Positions 54,013 to 62,724 of a DNA stretch of 64,000 nt are shown here, piece after piece. Position numbers and translations under genes: made by a program. Below the pieces are notes generated by a model. It was not told the DNA's origin. It made no database searches and saw only the letters and a program-made list of their open reading frames with translations. The DNA comes from Butyrivibrio sp. INlla14 (GTDB lineage Bacteria; Bacillota; Clostridia; Lachnospirales; Lachnospiraceae): contig NZ_FMVS01000010.1 of assembly GCF_900102515.1 (NCBI RefSeq), positions 62,001 to 126,000 of the forward strand, written 5' to 3'. The first letter of the stretch is position 1. The number at the start of each line of letters is the position of its first letter.

Positions 54013-55599
54013 ATGAGAAACGATGATTTTGATTTCAGAGAAGTTACAGACGACGAGAAAGTAGACATTCAGGATACACCTGTTGATGTTGTGGATAACA
54101 CAACTGGTGATACTGTCTCTGATGATGCCAGGAAAAATGAAGCAGGTGATAACAAGCCATCAGATAATGACAACAAGCCAGAGTATGAGGATGTCTGCTT
54201 TGTCTGCAGACGCCCTGAGAGTAAGGCTGGCAAGATGTTCCATCTTCCCAATAATATCTGTGTCTGCGATGATTGCATGCACAAGACTATGGATGCTGTG
54301 AGCCAGTTCGACTATCAGAATATGCTTAACAATCCTAATCTCATGAATGAGCTCAACAAGAACTCTGGAATGCCTAACATGGGCTTCTTCAACATGGGAG
54401 ATTTCCAGAATAATGGTTTTAATATGGGTGGTGGAATTCCAAATTCCCAGAAGATAAAGAAAAAGAGTGAGGCTTCTTCCAAGCCGGCTATTGATATAAA
54501 GAATATTCCAGCGCCACACAAGATCAAGGCTAAGCTTGATGAGTATGTAATTGGTCAGGATCAGGCTAAAAAAGTAATGTCTGTTGCGGTTTACAATCAC
54601 TACAAGCGAGTAGCAACAGATACTATGGATGAAATTGAAATAGAGAAGTCCAATATTCTGCTTCTGGGACCAACAGGAAGTGGTAAGACATATCTTGTTA
54701 AGACCCTTGCAAAGCTTCTTGATGTCCCTCTTGCTATTGCTGATGCCACATCCCTTACTGAGGCAGGATATATTGGTGATGACATCGAGAGCGTAGTTAG
54801 TAAGCTCCTTGCAGCAGCCGGTAATGATGTTGAGAAAACTGAACATGGAATTATCTTTATCGATGAGATAGACAAGATTGCCAAAAAGAAAAACACAACA
54901 TCAAGGGATGTAAGTGGAGAATCTGTTCAGCAGGGAATGTTAAAGCTTCTTGAGGGCTCTAACGTTGAGGTCCCAGTTGGCGCAGGTAGCAAGAATGCAA
55001 TGGTGCCACTTGCAACAGTTAATACCAGAAATATTCTCTTTATCTGTGGAGGTGCATTCCCGGATCTTGAAGAGATAATAACTCAGAGACTTAATAAGCA
55101 GACTTCAATTGGATTTGATGCAGATCTCAAGGATAAGTATGAGGACGATCCAAACCTTCTTTCAAAGGTTACAGTAGAGGATCTAAAGAAGTTTGGTATG
55201 ATCCCAGAATTCCTTGGTCGTCTTCCAATTATATGTTCACTTCAGGCTCTTACTAAGGATATGCTTGTAAAGATCCTGAAAGAGCCCAAGAATGCTATTC
55301 TCAAGCAGTATCAGAAACTCCTGGCTCTTGACGAAGTTGACCTTGAATTTGATGATAGTGCTCTCGAAGCCATAGCAGAGAAGGCCATGGAAAAAGATAC
55401 TGGAGCACGAGCTCTTCGCGCCATCATCGAGGAATTTATGCTCGACATCATGTACGAGATACCCAAGGACGAGAACATTGGCCGTGTCACAATAACCCGC
55501 GACTACATCGAAGGAAAGTCATCACCTCTCATCGAGATCCGTGGCGACCTTGTACCCAAGATCCCTCAGTTCAACGTAGAGCAGGCCACCAACACCTAA
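54013..55599 (+). CDS. clpX: ClpX ATPase subunit of ClpXP protease, with extended N-terminus
   Basis: Encodes 528 residues, about 100 more than usual. Residues 1-60 are an acidic, Asp/Asn/Thr-rich extension. The zinc-binding domain follows (VCFVCRRPES..., ICVCDDCMHK), then an unusual Met/Asn/Gly-rich linker (about 100-145; NMGFFNMGDFQNNGFNMGGG). The AAA+ core has Walker A Gly219-PTGSGKT, Walker B IIFIDEIDKIA, the pore loop TEAGYIGDDIE and the ClpP-docking SIGFDAD loop. The C-terminal small domain is normal. ClpX unfolds proteins for ClpP in the cytoplasm. The last ~150 bases are clearly richer in GC than the rest of the gene, adjoining the palindromic element. Confidence 0.96.
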   Translation: MRNDDFDFREVTDDEKVDIQDTPVDVVDNTTGDTVSDDARKNEAGDNKPSDNDNKPEYEDVCFVCRRPESKAGKMFHLPNNICVCDDCMHKTMDAVSQFDYQNMLNNPNLMNELNKNSGMPNMGFFNMGDFQNNGFNMGGGIPNSQKIKKKSEASSKPAIDIKNIPAPHKIKAKLDEYVIGQDQAKKVMSVAVYNHYKRVATDTMDEIEIEKSNILLLGPTGSGKTYLVKTLAKLLDVPLAIADATSLTEAGYIGDDIESVVSKLLAAAGNDVEKTEHGIIFIDEIDKIAKKKNTTSRDVSGESVQQGMLKLLEGSNVEVPVGAGSKNAMVPLATVNTRNILFICGGAFPDLEEIITQRLNKQTSIGFDADLKDKYEDDPNLLSKVTVEDLKKFGMIPEFLGRLPIICSLQALTKDMLVKILKEPKNAILKQYQKLLALDEVDLEFDDSALEAIAEKAMEKDTGARALRAIIEEFMLDIMYEIPKDENIGRVTITRDYIEGKSSPLIEIRGDLVPKIPQFNVEQATNT

Positions 55600-55689
55600 C
55601 CCGCCAGCGCCCAGGCATGCCCACACAGCGGCTTCGGCCAAAACTTGCTGCTGCCAGCCGCACCCGCATCCCGGGCCAGCACCGCAGTC

Positions 55690-56426
55690 CAGTGCACAGA
55701 AAACTACCGCGAGCGACTTTGTGAGAGATATTTTTTCGCCTTTGTGAGTGGAGGGTTAGTTCATGAGCTTCAAAATTTCTGCCTGGGGTTCCTGTCCATG
55801 GCTCAACATGTTTGAGTGTCCGACGGCCCTATTATCTGCGCAGTATTTTTGCCTGCTCGTCACTGGCAAATGAAACATTTCTCAAATGTTCGCGCACACT
55901 TTCTTTTAATACGCCCTCGGAAGGCCAAAACTTGCAGGGCGGACAAAGTTCTACATAATTGAAAATGCCATACAGGTGCGTAGCACCTTAATAACAAAAA
56001 GAGATCAGTCTCACAAGCTAGCTTGGAGAGCTGATCTCTTTATTGTTATATACGCTCGCTGTGCGAGCTATGGCATTTTCATAGTCTAGTATATCTAACC
56101 TCCGCCCTGCTTCAGACAAGTCCTCCGAGGGCGCGGCTCCAGAAATCTGCATTTACTGCAGATTTCGTGAGAAAATGATTCAGGAGTGAGGGGCGATCTT
56201 TGCGAAGCAAATTGGAATATCGCCCCGAATGTAAATGAGCAGCGAGGCTGCGAATTGACAATTTGCCATCTAAGACTCGCCGGGCGAAAACACCTGCTCG
56301 AAAGCGGGCCTAGGATACGAGTTTTGAGCCATGGAACCCCAGGCAGAAATTTTGATGCCATGAACCCCCGACAGGAGTGGCGAAAAAAAACTCTTACATG
56401 AGCGGGAGGTAGTTTTCTGCGCACTG
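55690..56426. repeat. Large GC-rich imperfect palindrome between convergent clpX and arcC
   Basis: Two divergent-length arms (about 330 and 407 bases) share inverted blocks in mirrored order. The blocks are 55690-55708 with 56408-56426 (18 of 19), 55770-55792 with 56333-56355 (23 of 23), 55796-55806 with 56324-56334 (11 of 11), 55912-55924 with 56122-56133 (one gap), 55934-55943 with 56101-56110 (10 of 10), and 55961-55972 with 56069-56080 (12 of 12). Small mirrored hairpins flank the centre (55974-55988 and 56054-56068). The right arm has extra hairpins at 56142-56166 and 56190-56226 that the left arm lacks. Open frames inside have no recognisable domain. The spacer 55600-55689 just outside is about 70% GC and non-coding. 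The palindrome may be an inverted pair of a dispersed repeat or one large structured element. Confidence 0.85.
55991..56049. terminator. Central hairpin of the palindrome, possible bidirectional terminator
   Basis: AAGAGATCAG (55999-56008) pairs with CTGATCTCTT (56031-56040), extended outward by ATAACAA/TTGTTAT and inward by imperfect pairs to a self-complementary AAGCTAGCTT apex (56015-56024). A-runs on the left and T-runs on the right make it terminator-like for the clpX strand and, more weakly, for the arcC strand. Confidence 0.6.
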
Positions 56427-56457
56427 GGCGTTTTAGTATACGCTCCGGGCTGGGCAA

Positions 56458-57393
56458 TCAGTAGATGATGCGGGTGCCGGCTTTGCCTTTGAGGGCGTCG
56501 GAGACGGATACTAGGGAGGTGATGACTACCTCGCCTTCGTGGTTGGCTTCGAGGAATTCGATGGCTGCTTCAATTTTGGGAAGCATATCGGTTTCGCCAA
56601 ATTCTCCGGCTTCAATGTATTTTTTGGCTTCGGAAACGGTCATCTGAGGGATTTCTTCCTGAGTTTCCTGGCCGAAATTTTTGTATACGAATGGTACGGA
56701 AGTCAGGATTATGAGCTTGTCGGACTTAAGATCTGCTGCAAGCTTGCCTGCTATTGCGTCTTTCTCAATTACGGCAGAAGCGCCCTTGAGAACATGACCC
56801 TGCTGTATAACTGGAATACCGCCTCCGCCACAGGCAATAACAATCTGACCTGCATCGACTAATGCCCTGATAGCATCGATTTCAACTATGTCTATTGGCT
56901 TGGGAGCTGCTACAATTTTTCTATAGCCCTTTCCAGGATCTTCTTTTACAAAATTTCCCTTCTTGACCTCATTATCTGCATCTTCCTTGGACATGTAACG
57001 ACCAATGGCCTTGGTAGGTGCATAGAAGGCTTCATCATAGGGATCTACAGTCACCTGAGTCAGGATTGTGCTGACAGCCTTGGATATTCCGCGTCCTGTC
57101 AGTTCTGCCTTCAGAGAATTCTGAATATCATAGCCAACATAGCCCTGGCTCATAGCACTGCATACACACATTGGAGCTGCTGTGTAATCAATGTACATTC
57201 TATGAAGTTCAGTCATGGCTTTATGGATCATACTGACCTGAGGGCCATTACTATGGGTGATTGTAAGCTGGTATCCGGCTTCTACAAGATCCGCAAGAGC
57301 CTTGGCTGCGACCTTGGTCGCTGTAAGCTGCTCTGAGGTTGTTACACCAAGAGCATCGTGTCCTAGAGAAACTACTGCTTTTATGTTTTCCAT
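56458..57393 (-). CDS. arcC: Carbamate kinase
   Basis: Encodes 311 residues, the family length. It makes ATP from carbamoyl phosphate and ADP. The N-terminal VVSLGHDALG, the THSNGPQVSMI nucleotide-site motif, the GYDIQNSLKAEL segment, and the catalytic-domain IVIACGGGGIPV and VIEKDAIAGKLAA blocks are all present, with SMGPKV-like closing residues. GGAGATA precedes the ATG. No arginine deiminase or carbamoyltransferase gene is nearby. The 3' end is markedly GC-rich (about 56% over the last 120 bases), as is the 3' end of convergent clpX. Confidence 0.95.
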   Translation of the reverse strand: MENIKAVVSLGHDALGVTTSEQLTATKVAAKALADLVEAGYQLTITHSNGPQVSMIHKAMTELHRMYIDYTAAPMCVCSAMSQGYVGYDIQNSLKAELTGRGISKAVSTILTQVTVDPYDEAFYAPTKAIGRYMSKEDADNEVKKGNFVKEDPGKGYRKIVAAPKPIDIVEIDAIRALVDAGQIVIACGGGGIPVIQQGHVLKGASAVIEKDAIAGKLAADLKSDKLIILTSVPFVYKNFGQETQEEIPQMTVSEAKKYIEAGEFGETDMLPKIEAAIEFLEANHEGEVVITSLVSVSDALKGKAGTRIIY

Positions 57394-57562
57394 ATTATCT
57401 CCATTTCCCTGAGTTTATATTATTAAAATACGCGTAAAGCTCGTATTTCAGTATAGAATTTAGACTTATTGTACAAAATTAATTCCCACTTTACAATAAT
57501 TATAGAAGTGTAGTACTATATTCAACTGTTTGGATTTAATAGTCGAATAGAGGTTAACGATT

Positions 57563-58933
57563 ATGAGTAAAAATACTAATATAAAGGACTTGACTGTAGG
57601 CGATCCTATGAAGCTTATCATGGGCTTTGCCATGTCTCTTTTCTGGGGCATGTTATTTCAGCAGTTATACAACATAATTGATACAGCAATCGTATCCTGG
57701 ACCCTTGGTAAAGAAGCTTATTCAGGAATGGGTTCAACAGGAGCTGTGAACTTTTTGATCATGGGCTTTTGTATGGGTGTCTGCAATGGCTTTGCAATTC
57801 CTATAGCCCAGAGATTTGGGGCCAAGGATTATAAGAGCATGCGCAAGTTCTATACTCATGCAATCATCCTGTGCTCAATATTTGCTGTGATCATGACTTT
57901 CTTTGTTAGTGTATTCTGTAGACAGATCCTACTTGCTATGAAGACACCAGATTCAATCCTTGATTACGCTTATCAGTACATCATAGTCATATTTTTGGGA
58001 ATTCCAGCTACATACATGTACAACCTTTTGTCAGCCACAATAAGAGCGCTTGGTGACAGCAAACATCCTGTACAATATCTGATCATAGGTTCTGTCATTA
58101 ATATTGCCCTGGACCTTGTATTTATAATGGTATTTCAATGGGGAATTTTTGGAGCAGCCTTTGCTACAGTTGTTTCTCAGCTTGTGGCTGGTACGCTTTG
58201 TCTTTTGTACATTATTAGAAAGATAGATATTATGAAGCTTTCAAAGGATGACTGGGAACTTGACAGATCACATTTTGTTATTTTGTTTAATATGGGAGTT
58301 CCAATGGGACTTCAGTATTCCATAACTGCAATAGGAAGTGTTATCTTGCAGACAGCCATCAATGGCCTTGGAGAAGATGCTGTTACAGCAGTTACTACAG
58401 CAAGTAAGGTAGCAATGTTCTTCTGTATTCCTTTTGACGCTCTTGGTTCGACTATGGCAACCTATGGCGGACAGAATGTGGGAGCTAAAAAGCTCGACCA
58501 TCTCACGCAGGGACTTAAGGCTGCTGTGAAGATTGGAAGTATTTATTCTGTTATAGCCTGCGTGATACTGATATTATTTGGCAGGAACTTCTCGATGATA
58601 TTCTTAAATGCCAGTGAAGTAACCTGCCTTGATAATGCTCATCTTTTCCTGATCTATAACAGCCTGTTTTATATTCCACTGGCCCTTGTAAATATAGTAA
58701 GATTCCTCATTCAGGGAATGGGCTATTCAATGTTTGCAGTCCTGGCCGGAGTTATGGAGATGATAGGTAGATCGGCAGTAGCTATTTTGCTGGTACCGCA
58801 CATAGGCTTTACAGCGATATGCCTTGCCAGCCCTGCAGCCTGGATTCTGGCTGATGCCTTTCTGATACCTGCCTTTATAATGGTCAGAAATAAACTGCAA
58901 AAGATATTCAATGGTCAGGTTGAGATTTATTAA
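57563..58933 (+). CDS. MATE-family efflux transporter
   Basis: Encodes 456 residues with 12 predicted membrane helices in two homologous halves. The start DPMKLIMGFAMSLFWGMLFQQLYNIIDTAIV is typical of MATE exporters that use sodium or proton gradients to expel cationic compounds. The second half repeats the pattern (LFNMGVPMGLQYSITAIGSVIL). It is divergent from arcC and its 3' end overlaps the convergent GH2 gene by 26 bases. The substrate is unknown. Confidence 0.94.
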   Translation: MSKNTNIKDLTVGDPMKLIMGFAMSLFWGMLFQQLYNIIDTAIVSWTLGKEAYSGMGSTGAVNFLIMGFCMGVCNGFAIPIAQRFGAKDYKSMRKFYTHAIILCSIFAVIMTFFVSVFCRQILLAMKTPDSILDYAYQYIIVIFLGIPATYMYNLLSATIRALGDSKHPVQYLIIGSVINIALDLVFIMVFQWGIFGAAFATVVSQLVAGTLCLLYIIRKIDIMKLSKDDWELDRSHFVILFNMGVPMGLQYSITAIGSVILQTAINGLGEDAVTAVTTASKVAMFFCIPFDALGSTMATYGGQNVGAKKLDHLTQGLKAAVKIGSIYSVIACVILILFGRNFSMIFLNASEVTCLDNAHLFLIYNSLFYIPLALVNIVRFLIQGMGYSMFAVLAGVMEMIGRSAVAILLVPHIGFTAICLASPAAWILADAFLIPAFIMVRNKLQKIFNGQVEIY

Positions 58934-60860
58934 GAGCAATATCTATATTGCTTGACAGGCTTGGATCAAGATCAGGATTTATCTTGGTTATGCGTCTGTC
59001 ATAGGTCATAAGACCATTAACTTCTTCCTCAACATCACTTACCTGAGTATAAACTGCACCGGCAAGCCCCTTTGTTATAAGAGGCTTGATAGTACCATTC
59101 ATAAGGTTGTAATATGCGACACCTAGTTGATCCAAGGTGTCGTATTTTTTATATCCAAAGACTCTGTCGACACTACTGTGACCGGAGATGTGGTGAGTAA
59201 AGCCGCCATACTCAGAAATAACAAAGGCTCTGCCACCTGGGTCTTTTTCAACAGTAAGAGGCCTGAAGTAGTTGTGAACACTTCTAAAATCGCCGCTTCC
59301 TTCGTCAAACCATCCGCTGGCCTGATCGATTGGCCTTGTATTATCTATTTCTCTAGCCATAATTGTGGCACTGGCAGCATTAAACTGTCCCCAGCCCTCA
59401 TTAAATAGAACCCAGGTTGCAATACTAGGAACGTTGTACAAATATCTTATTGTATTCTGCATTTCTTTAAGCCACTCGCCACGTCCTTCGGCAGAACCAC
59501 GTGAAAAAGTCTTGTAGGTCGCGGGACCATCAGGCATACGTCCAAACACCTTTGGGAAAAGAGTTGGAAGATATGATACCACTGGCTTGGCATAGGAGGA
59601 ACCTCCGCTAACCATGTCCTGCCAAACTATCATCCCAAGGCGGTCACAGTGGTAATACCATCTTGCTGCTTCAACCTTGATATGCTTGCGGAGCATATTA
59701 AAATGAAGTCTCTTCATTTCTGTAATGTCATAAATAAGTGCCTTGTCAGAAGGAGCTGTGTAGAGTCCATCTGGCCAGTAGCCCTGGTCAAGTGCACCCA
59801 TAAGAAAATACGGAGCATGATTCAGGCAGAACCTGCTGATTCCTGATCCGTCTTTTTCTATTGAGTAATAGCGCATGGCAAAATAGGAGTCAACATGATC
59901 CTCATCTGTGATTATCTGAAGCGGATACAGATAAGGGTCTTCAGGGCTCCATAAATGTGGTTCTTTTATGGTAAAAGAAAAATGGTAGTAGCTAGGAGAA
60001 ATCGCTGAATGGTCTTCTCCAATGCTGGGATATGTATCTGAGGAAAAAGAAAAATCTCCAGTAAAGGTAGTATCATAGCTGTCAGAAGAAGATGGTGATT
60101 TAACCATTTCATAGCCAGGGAATTTAACAGTAACTTTGCTGGGGTTATTGGTGGAAACCTCGACGGATAATGTTTTAAGATCAGCTTCTGGTCTGATCCG
60201 GAGTTTCCTGATGTAGGTATTTGGAACCTCTTCAATCCAGACAGTCTGCCAGATGCCACTCTGACAGGTGTAGTACATTCCACCTCTTTTAAGAGTCTGT
60301 TTTCCCCTGCTGTGATAGGAGGAATCACTGGTGTCCTTGACTCTGACGTGAAGCATGTTATCAAGGGACTCTTTATTGTGACCATCAAACAAAAGATAAT
60401 CTGTTATATCCAGGGTAAAAGGAAGATATCCACCACTGTGAGAGCCTACAAGGGTGGAATTAACATAGATATCAGCAAACTGATCTACTGCTCCAAAATG
60501 CAAAAGAAAACGGGAATTATGGTGGGTTCTCTTTAGGACTGGAAGTACCTTTTTGTACCAGAGATACTGGTATGGCTCAAGTCGCCTTTCGACGCCTGAT
60601 AGCATTGCCTCTGGAGAAAATGGTACTAAAATGTGACCATCCATTTTTTCAGGAATAGATGAGCCCTGTTCCTCTGGAACAATACAGTATTCCCAATCAC
60701 CGTTCAGATTGATATAGCTGTTTCTTTGAAACTGTGGGCGAGGATACTCTTTGAGTACGTTGTCTTTGTCAAGGTTTTCACCCCAAGGTGTATATAATCT
60801 ATTCAGGACATCGTCCTCATGTGGCTTATCGATAGCACGGATCGCATCAATCAAGTCCAT
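58908..60860 (-). CDS. Glycoside hydrolase family 2 enzyme
   Basis: Encodes 650 residues from ATG 60860, with AAGGAGG eight bases upstream. The order is an N-terminal sugar-binding domain (NSYINLNGDWEYCI, HFGAVDQFADIYVN), an Ig-like domain, and a TIM barrel. The predicted acid/base is Glu488 (LFNEGWGQF) and the nucleophile Glu550 (VISEYGGF). No signal peptide, so it is cytoplasmic. Specificity (beta-galactoside, glucuronide or other) is open. Its start overlaps the end of the DUF975 gene by 14 bases, so the two are cotranscribed. Confidence 0.92.
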   Translation of the reverse strand: MDLIDAIRAIDKPHEDDVLNRLYTPWGENLDKDNVLKEYPRPQFQRNSYINLNGDWEYCIVPEEQGSSIPEKMDGHILVPFSPEAMLSGVERRLEPYQYLWYKKVLPVLKRTHHNSRFLLHFGAVDQFADIYVNSTLVGSHSGGYLPFTLDITDYLLFDGHNKESLDNMLHVRVKDTSDSSYHSRGKQTLKRGGMYYTCQSGIWQTVWIEEVPNTYIRKLRIRPEADLKTLSVEVSTNNPSKVTVKFPGYEMVKSPSSSDSYDTTFTGDFSFSSDTYPSIGEDHSAISPSYYHFSFTIKEPHLWSPEDPYLYPLQIITDEDHVDSYFAMRYYSIEKDGSGISRFCLNHAPYFLMGALDQGYWPDGLYTAPSDKALIYDITEMKRLHFNMLRKHIKVEAARWYYHCDRLGMIVWQDMVSGGSSYAKPVVSYLPTLFPKVFGRMPDGPATYKTFSRGSAEGRGEWLKEMQNTIRYLYNVPSIATWVLFNEGWGQFNAASATIMAREIDNTRPIDQASGWFDEGSGDFRSVHNYFRPLTVEKDPGGRAFVISEYGGFTHHISGHSSVDRVFGYKKYDTLDQLGVAYYNLMNGTIKPLITKGLAGAVYTQVSDVEEEVNGLMTYDRRITKINPDLDPSLSSNIDIALNKSQPDH

Positions 60861-61599
60861 TTTGTTCCTCCTTGGCTGGCATATTGCTGCCAGCATTTGA
60901 AATCAGTTTTTGATAAAAGACAGCTATAGTAGCATATCTGTAAACACTTATCCACAAAAGTGGGATAAACAAAGTTAGAATACCAAATAAGTACAGGGGA
61001 ATAAAGCTCAAATAGAGTGCAAGCAGCTTTAATTTGTTGCCCTGCATCAGTTTGCGGCTGCTTCTAAGGAGCTCTTTTGCGGAGCGCTCAGGGAAGTCAT
61101 GCAAAAGAAAAAAGGACTGCGAATAAACCAGCGAAACATAGAGGTTTACTATGAAGCCAACTAAGAGAGCAATGATCATTGCTATGTATCCGCTCTGGGT
61201 AGGAGTCCTCTGGACCATAAAAAGAAGAACTGATGCCGGGAGACTTACAAAGAAATCCACCAGAACAAATACTGACTGGATGATCACAGCTTTTTGAGGA
61301 TGCTGCTTTAATCCAAAGAAAATATCTGAGGCAGCGATAGGCTGCGAGTAGACCAGATTCATATAAAGGTAGGCCTTGCCGGATACAAGAACTCCCAGAA
61401 GAATATTTACAATCAGGTTGATGATGAGATTTATGACAAAAATGATGATACTACCAGAGGTTCCTACAGTGGTAATACCAGAAATGATAAGCTGAATTAT
61501 AAAAATAATAATATTGGCCAATATAAGAGATCCATATCTGTCTATGGATCTTTCCTTGGCCGTTGCCTTAAGCTCTGCAATTTTAATAGTGTTAGACAT
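60847..61599 (-). CDS. DUF975 family integral membrane protein
   Basis: Encodes 250 residues with about six membrane helices. The N-terminal KIAELKATAKERSIDRYG and the internal LLRSSRKLMQGNKLKLLALYLSFI block match the DUF975 family of Firmicutes, whose function is not known. It is translationally coupled to the GH2 gene downstream. Whether it assists that enzyme or is merely in the same transcript is not shown. Confidence 0.88.
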   Translation of the reverse strand: MSNTIKIAELKATAKERSIDRYGSLILANIIIFIIQLIISGITTVGTSGSIIIFVINLIINLIVNILLGVLVSGKAYLYMNLVYSQPIAASDIFFGLKQHPQKAVIIQSVFVLVDFFVSLPASVLLFMVQRTPTQSGYIAMIIALLVGFIVNLYVSLVYSQSFFLLHDFPERSAKELLRSSRKLMQGNKLKLLALYLSFIPLYLFGILTLFIPLLWISVYRYATIAVFYQKLISNAGSNMPAKEEQNGLD

Positions 61600-61634
61600 G
61601 TAGTATATGCTCCCCTGACAACACCTTCTTATGC

Positions 61635-62129
61635 TCAGCCGGCCAGATTGATATTTGCTCCAAGCAGCCCTTGTTTGTCTATGGACTTTCTGGCTTGCTG
61701 ATATGGGTTATCCTCATTACTGTATTTTATCTTTGTAGCGGTCTCCCCACCGCATACGTAAGTGCGTCCGCATTCTGGACACACGGCTGTTTTGATAGAT
61801 ACTGATGCCTGAAGAACCTTGCCATTATTCATGGCTGCATCCTTGTAGGCATTGCTCACATGCTCAGCTTCATGTCCTCTGACTCTTGCAGCAGCAGATT
61901 CAGGACTGATGTGCTGGGCGCTCTTGAAAGAAACCATCTCATCAGAGCCGTCTTGATATTTACGGTTCTTGCAGGTTTCACACTCTGCAGGAGATGATAG
62001 TTTGCCAGGAGCCTTCTGTGTGGACTCACTAGGATTAAGTATGGGCTTGGCCTCAGAAGCAGCACCAGTTGACATGCCATAGCCTGTGTAGGCTCCATAT
62101 CCACTTCCGATAGCACCGATCATACTCAT
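61635..62129 (-). CDS. Putative zinc metalloprotease-like protein with HExxH (SprA-related family)
   Basis: Encodes 164 residues from ATG 62129, with AAGGAAGG six bases upstream. His86-Glu-Ala-Glu-His90 (RGHEAEHVSNAYKDA) gives the zincin motif. Two pairs of Cys (CETCKNRKY and CPECGRTYVCGGET) look like a zinc ribbon split around it. This combination is seen in the SprA-related putative metalloprotease family (PF12118-type). The N-terminus is Gly/Ser/Thr-rich without a clear signal peptide. Catalysis has not been shown for most members. Confidence 0.75.
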   Translation of the reverse strand: MSMIGAIGSGYGAYTGYGMSTGAASEAKPILNPSESTQKAPGKLSSPAECETCKNRKYQDGSDEMVSFKSAQHISPESAAARVRGHEAEHVSNAYKDAAMNNGKVLQASVSIKTAVCPECGRTYVCGGETATKIKYSNEDNPYQQARKSIDKQGLLGANINLAG

Positions 62130-62140
62130 AGGCACCTTCC

Positions 62141-62548
62141 TTACTCGCCATCAATGCTTACACCTATCTCTTTTAACATATCGTCAAAGCTCTCGCCGTA
62201 AAGCTGGACGGAGGTCTTATTGAGCTGCTCATGCGCAACAGGATCTGTAAACATTGTATGAACACTAGTTACAAGTATTGCATAGCCAAGTACTATTCCA
62301 ATTGTCCCGTATATGATTCCCTTTTTGGCCTGGGGAAGGAGCTTGGCCGCTGTGCCCTTGGATAAAAGAGCAAAAACGACAGCTATTCCACCAACAATTA
62401 TTCCAGTATACATGAAAAAACATAAGGGAACTGAAATAAGTCCCATAATAAGGGCTGTTGAAGCCATCCTGACATGATTATCAAGGTCATTATGGGTCAT
62501 GTTGTAATTATAATTATTGTAATAGTATTTGTCCCCGTTATCTTCCAT
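62141..62548 (-). CDS. Small membrane protein of unknown function
   Basis: Encodes 135 residues from ATG 62548 (GAGGAAGG upstream); the longer frame to 62569 is less likely. A short Tyr/Asn-rich cytoplasmic N-terminus is followed by two to three hydrophobic segments (about 32-62 and 78-97), as in DUF4190-type proteins, and an acidic C-terminal tail. It lies 11 bases upstream of the metalloprotease-like gene in the same direction and is probably cotranscribed with it. Confidence 0.78.
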   Translation of the reverse strand: MEDNGDKYYYNNYNYNMTHNDLDNHVRMASTALIMGLISVPLCFFMYTGIIVGGIAVVFALLSKGTAAKLLPQAKKGIIYGTIGIVLGYAILVTSVHTMFTDPVAHEQLNKTSVQLYGESFDDMLKEIGVSIDGE

Positions 62549-62636
62549 CAATACCTTCCTCTCAAACATAGGTTCTTACCATAGATTCTACAATAAAACG
62601 GCGTTTTTTTCAATGTTTACGGGCCTTTCATGAGTC

Positions 62637-62666
62637 TTGAAAACAGAGCGAAAGGCTTGGTATAAT
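62637..62666 (+). promoter_or_regulatory. Promoter of tex
   Basis: -35 TTGAAA (62637-62642), spacer of 18, extended -10 TG-G-TATAAT (62658-62666), 58 bases upstream of the start codon. Confidence 0.72.
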
Positions 62667-62724
62667 AAGGAATATCGTTTGTTCATAAAAAGTTAATTGA
62701 ATATTAAGTATTAGCGAGGAAAAA

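Noticed and set aside
56095..56457. Minus-strand frame of 120 codons inside the palindrome
   Set aside because: Arg/Pro/Phe/Cys-rich product without a domain, no good ribosome site, and it lies wholly in a GC-rich repeat arm, so it is most likely a by-product of the repeat.
55600..56457. Insertion sequence or replication-terminus dif site in the palindrome
   Set aside because: No transposase, no target-site duplication that I can see, and no match to the dif consensus.
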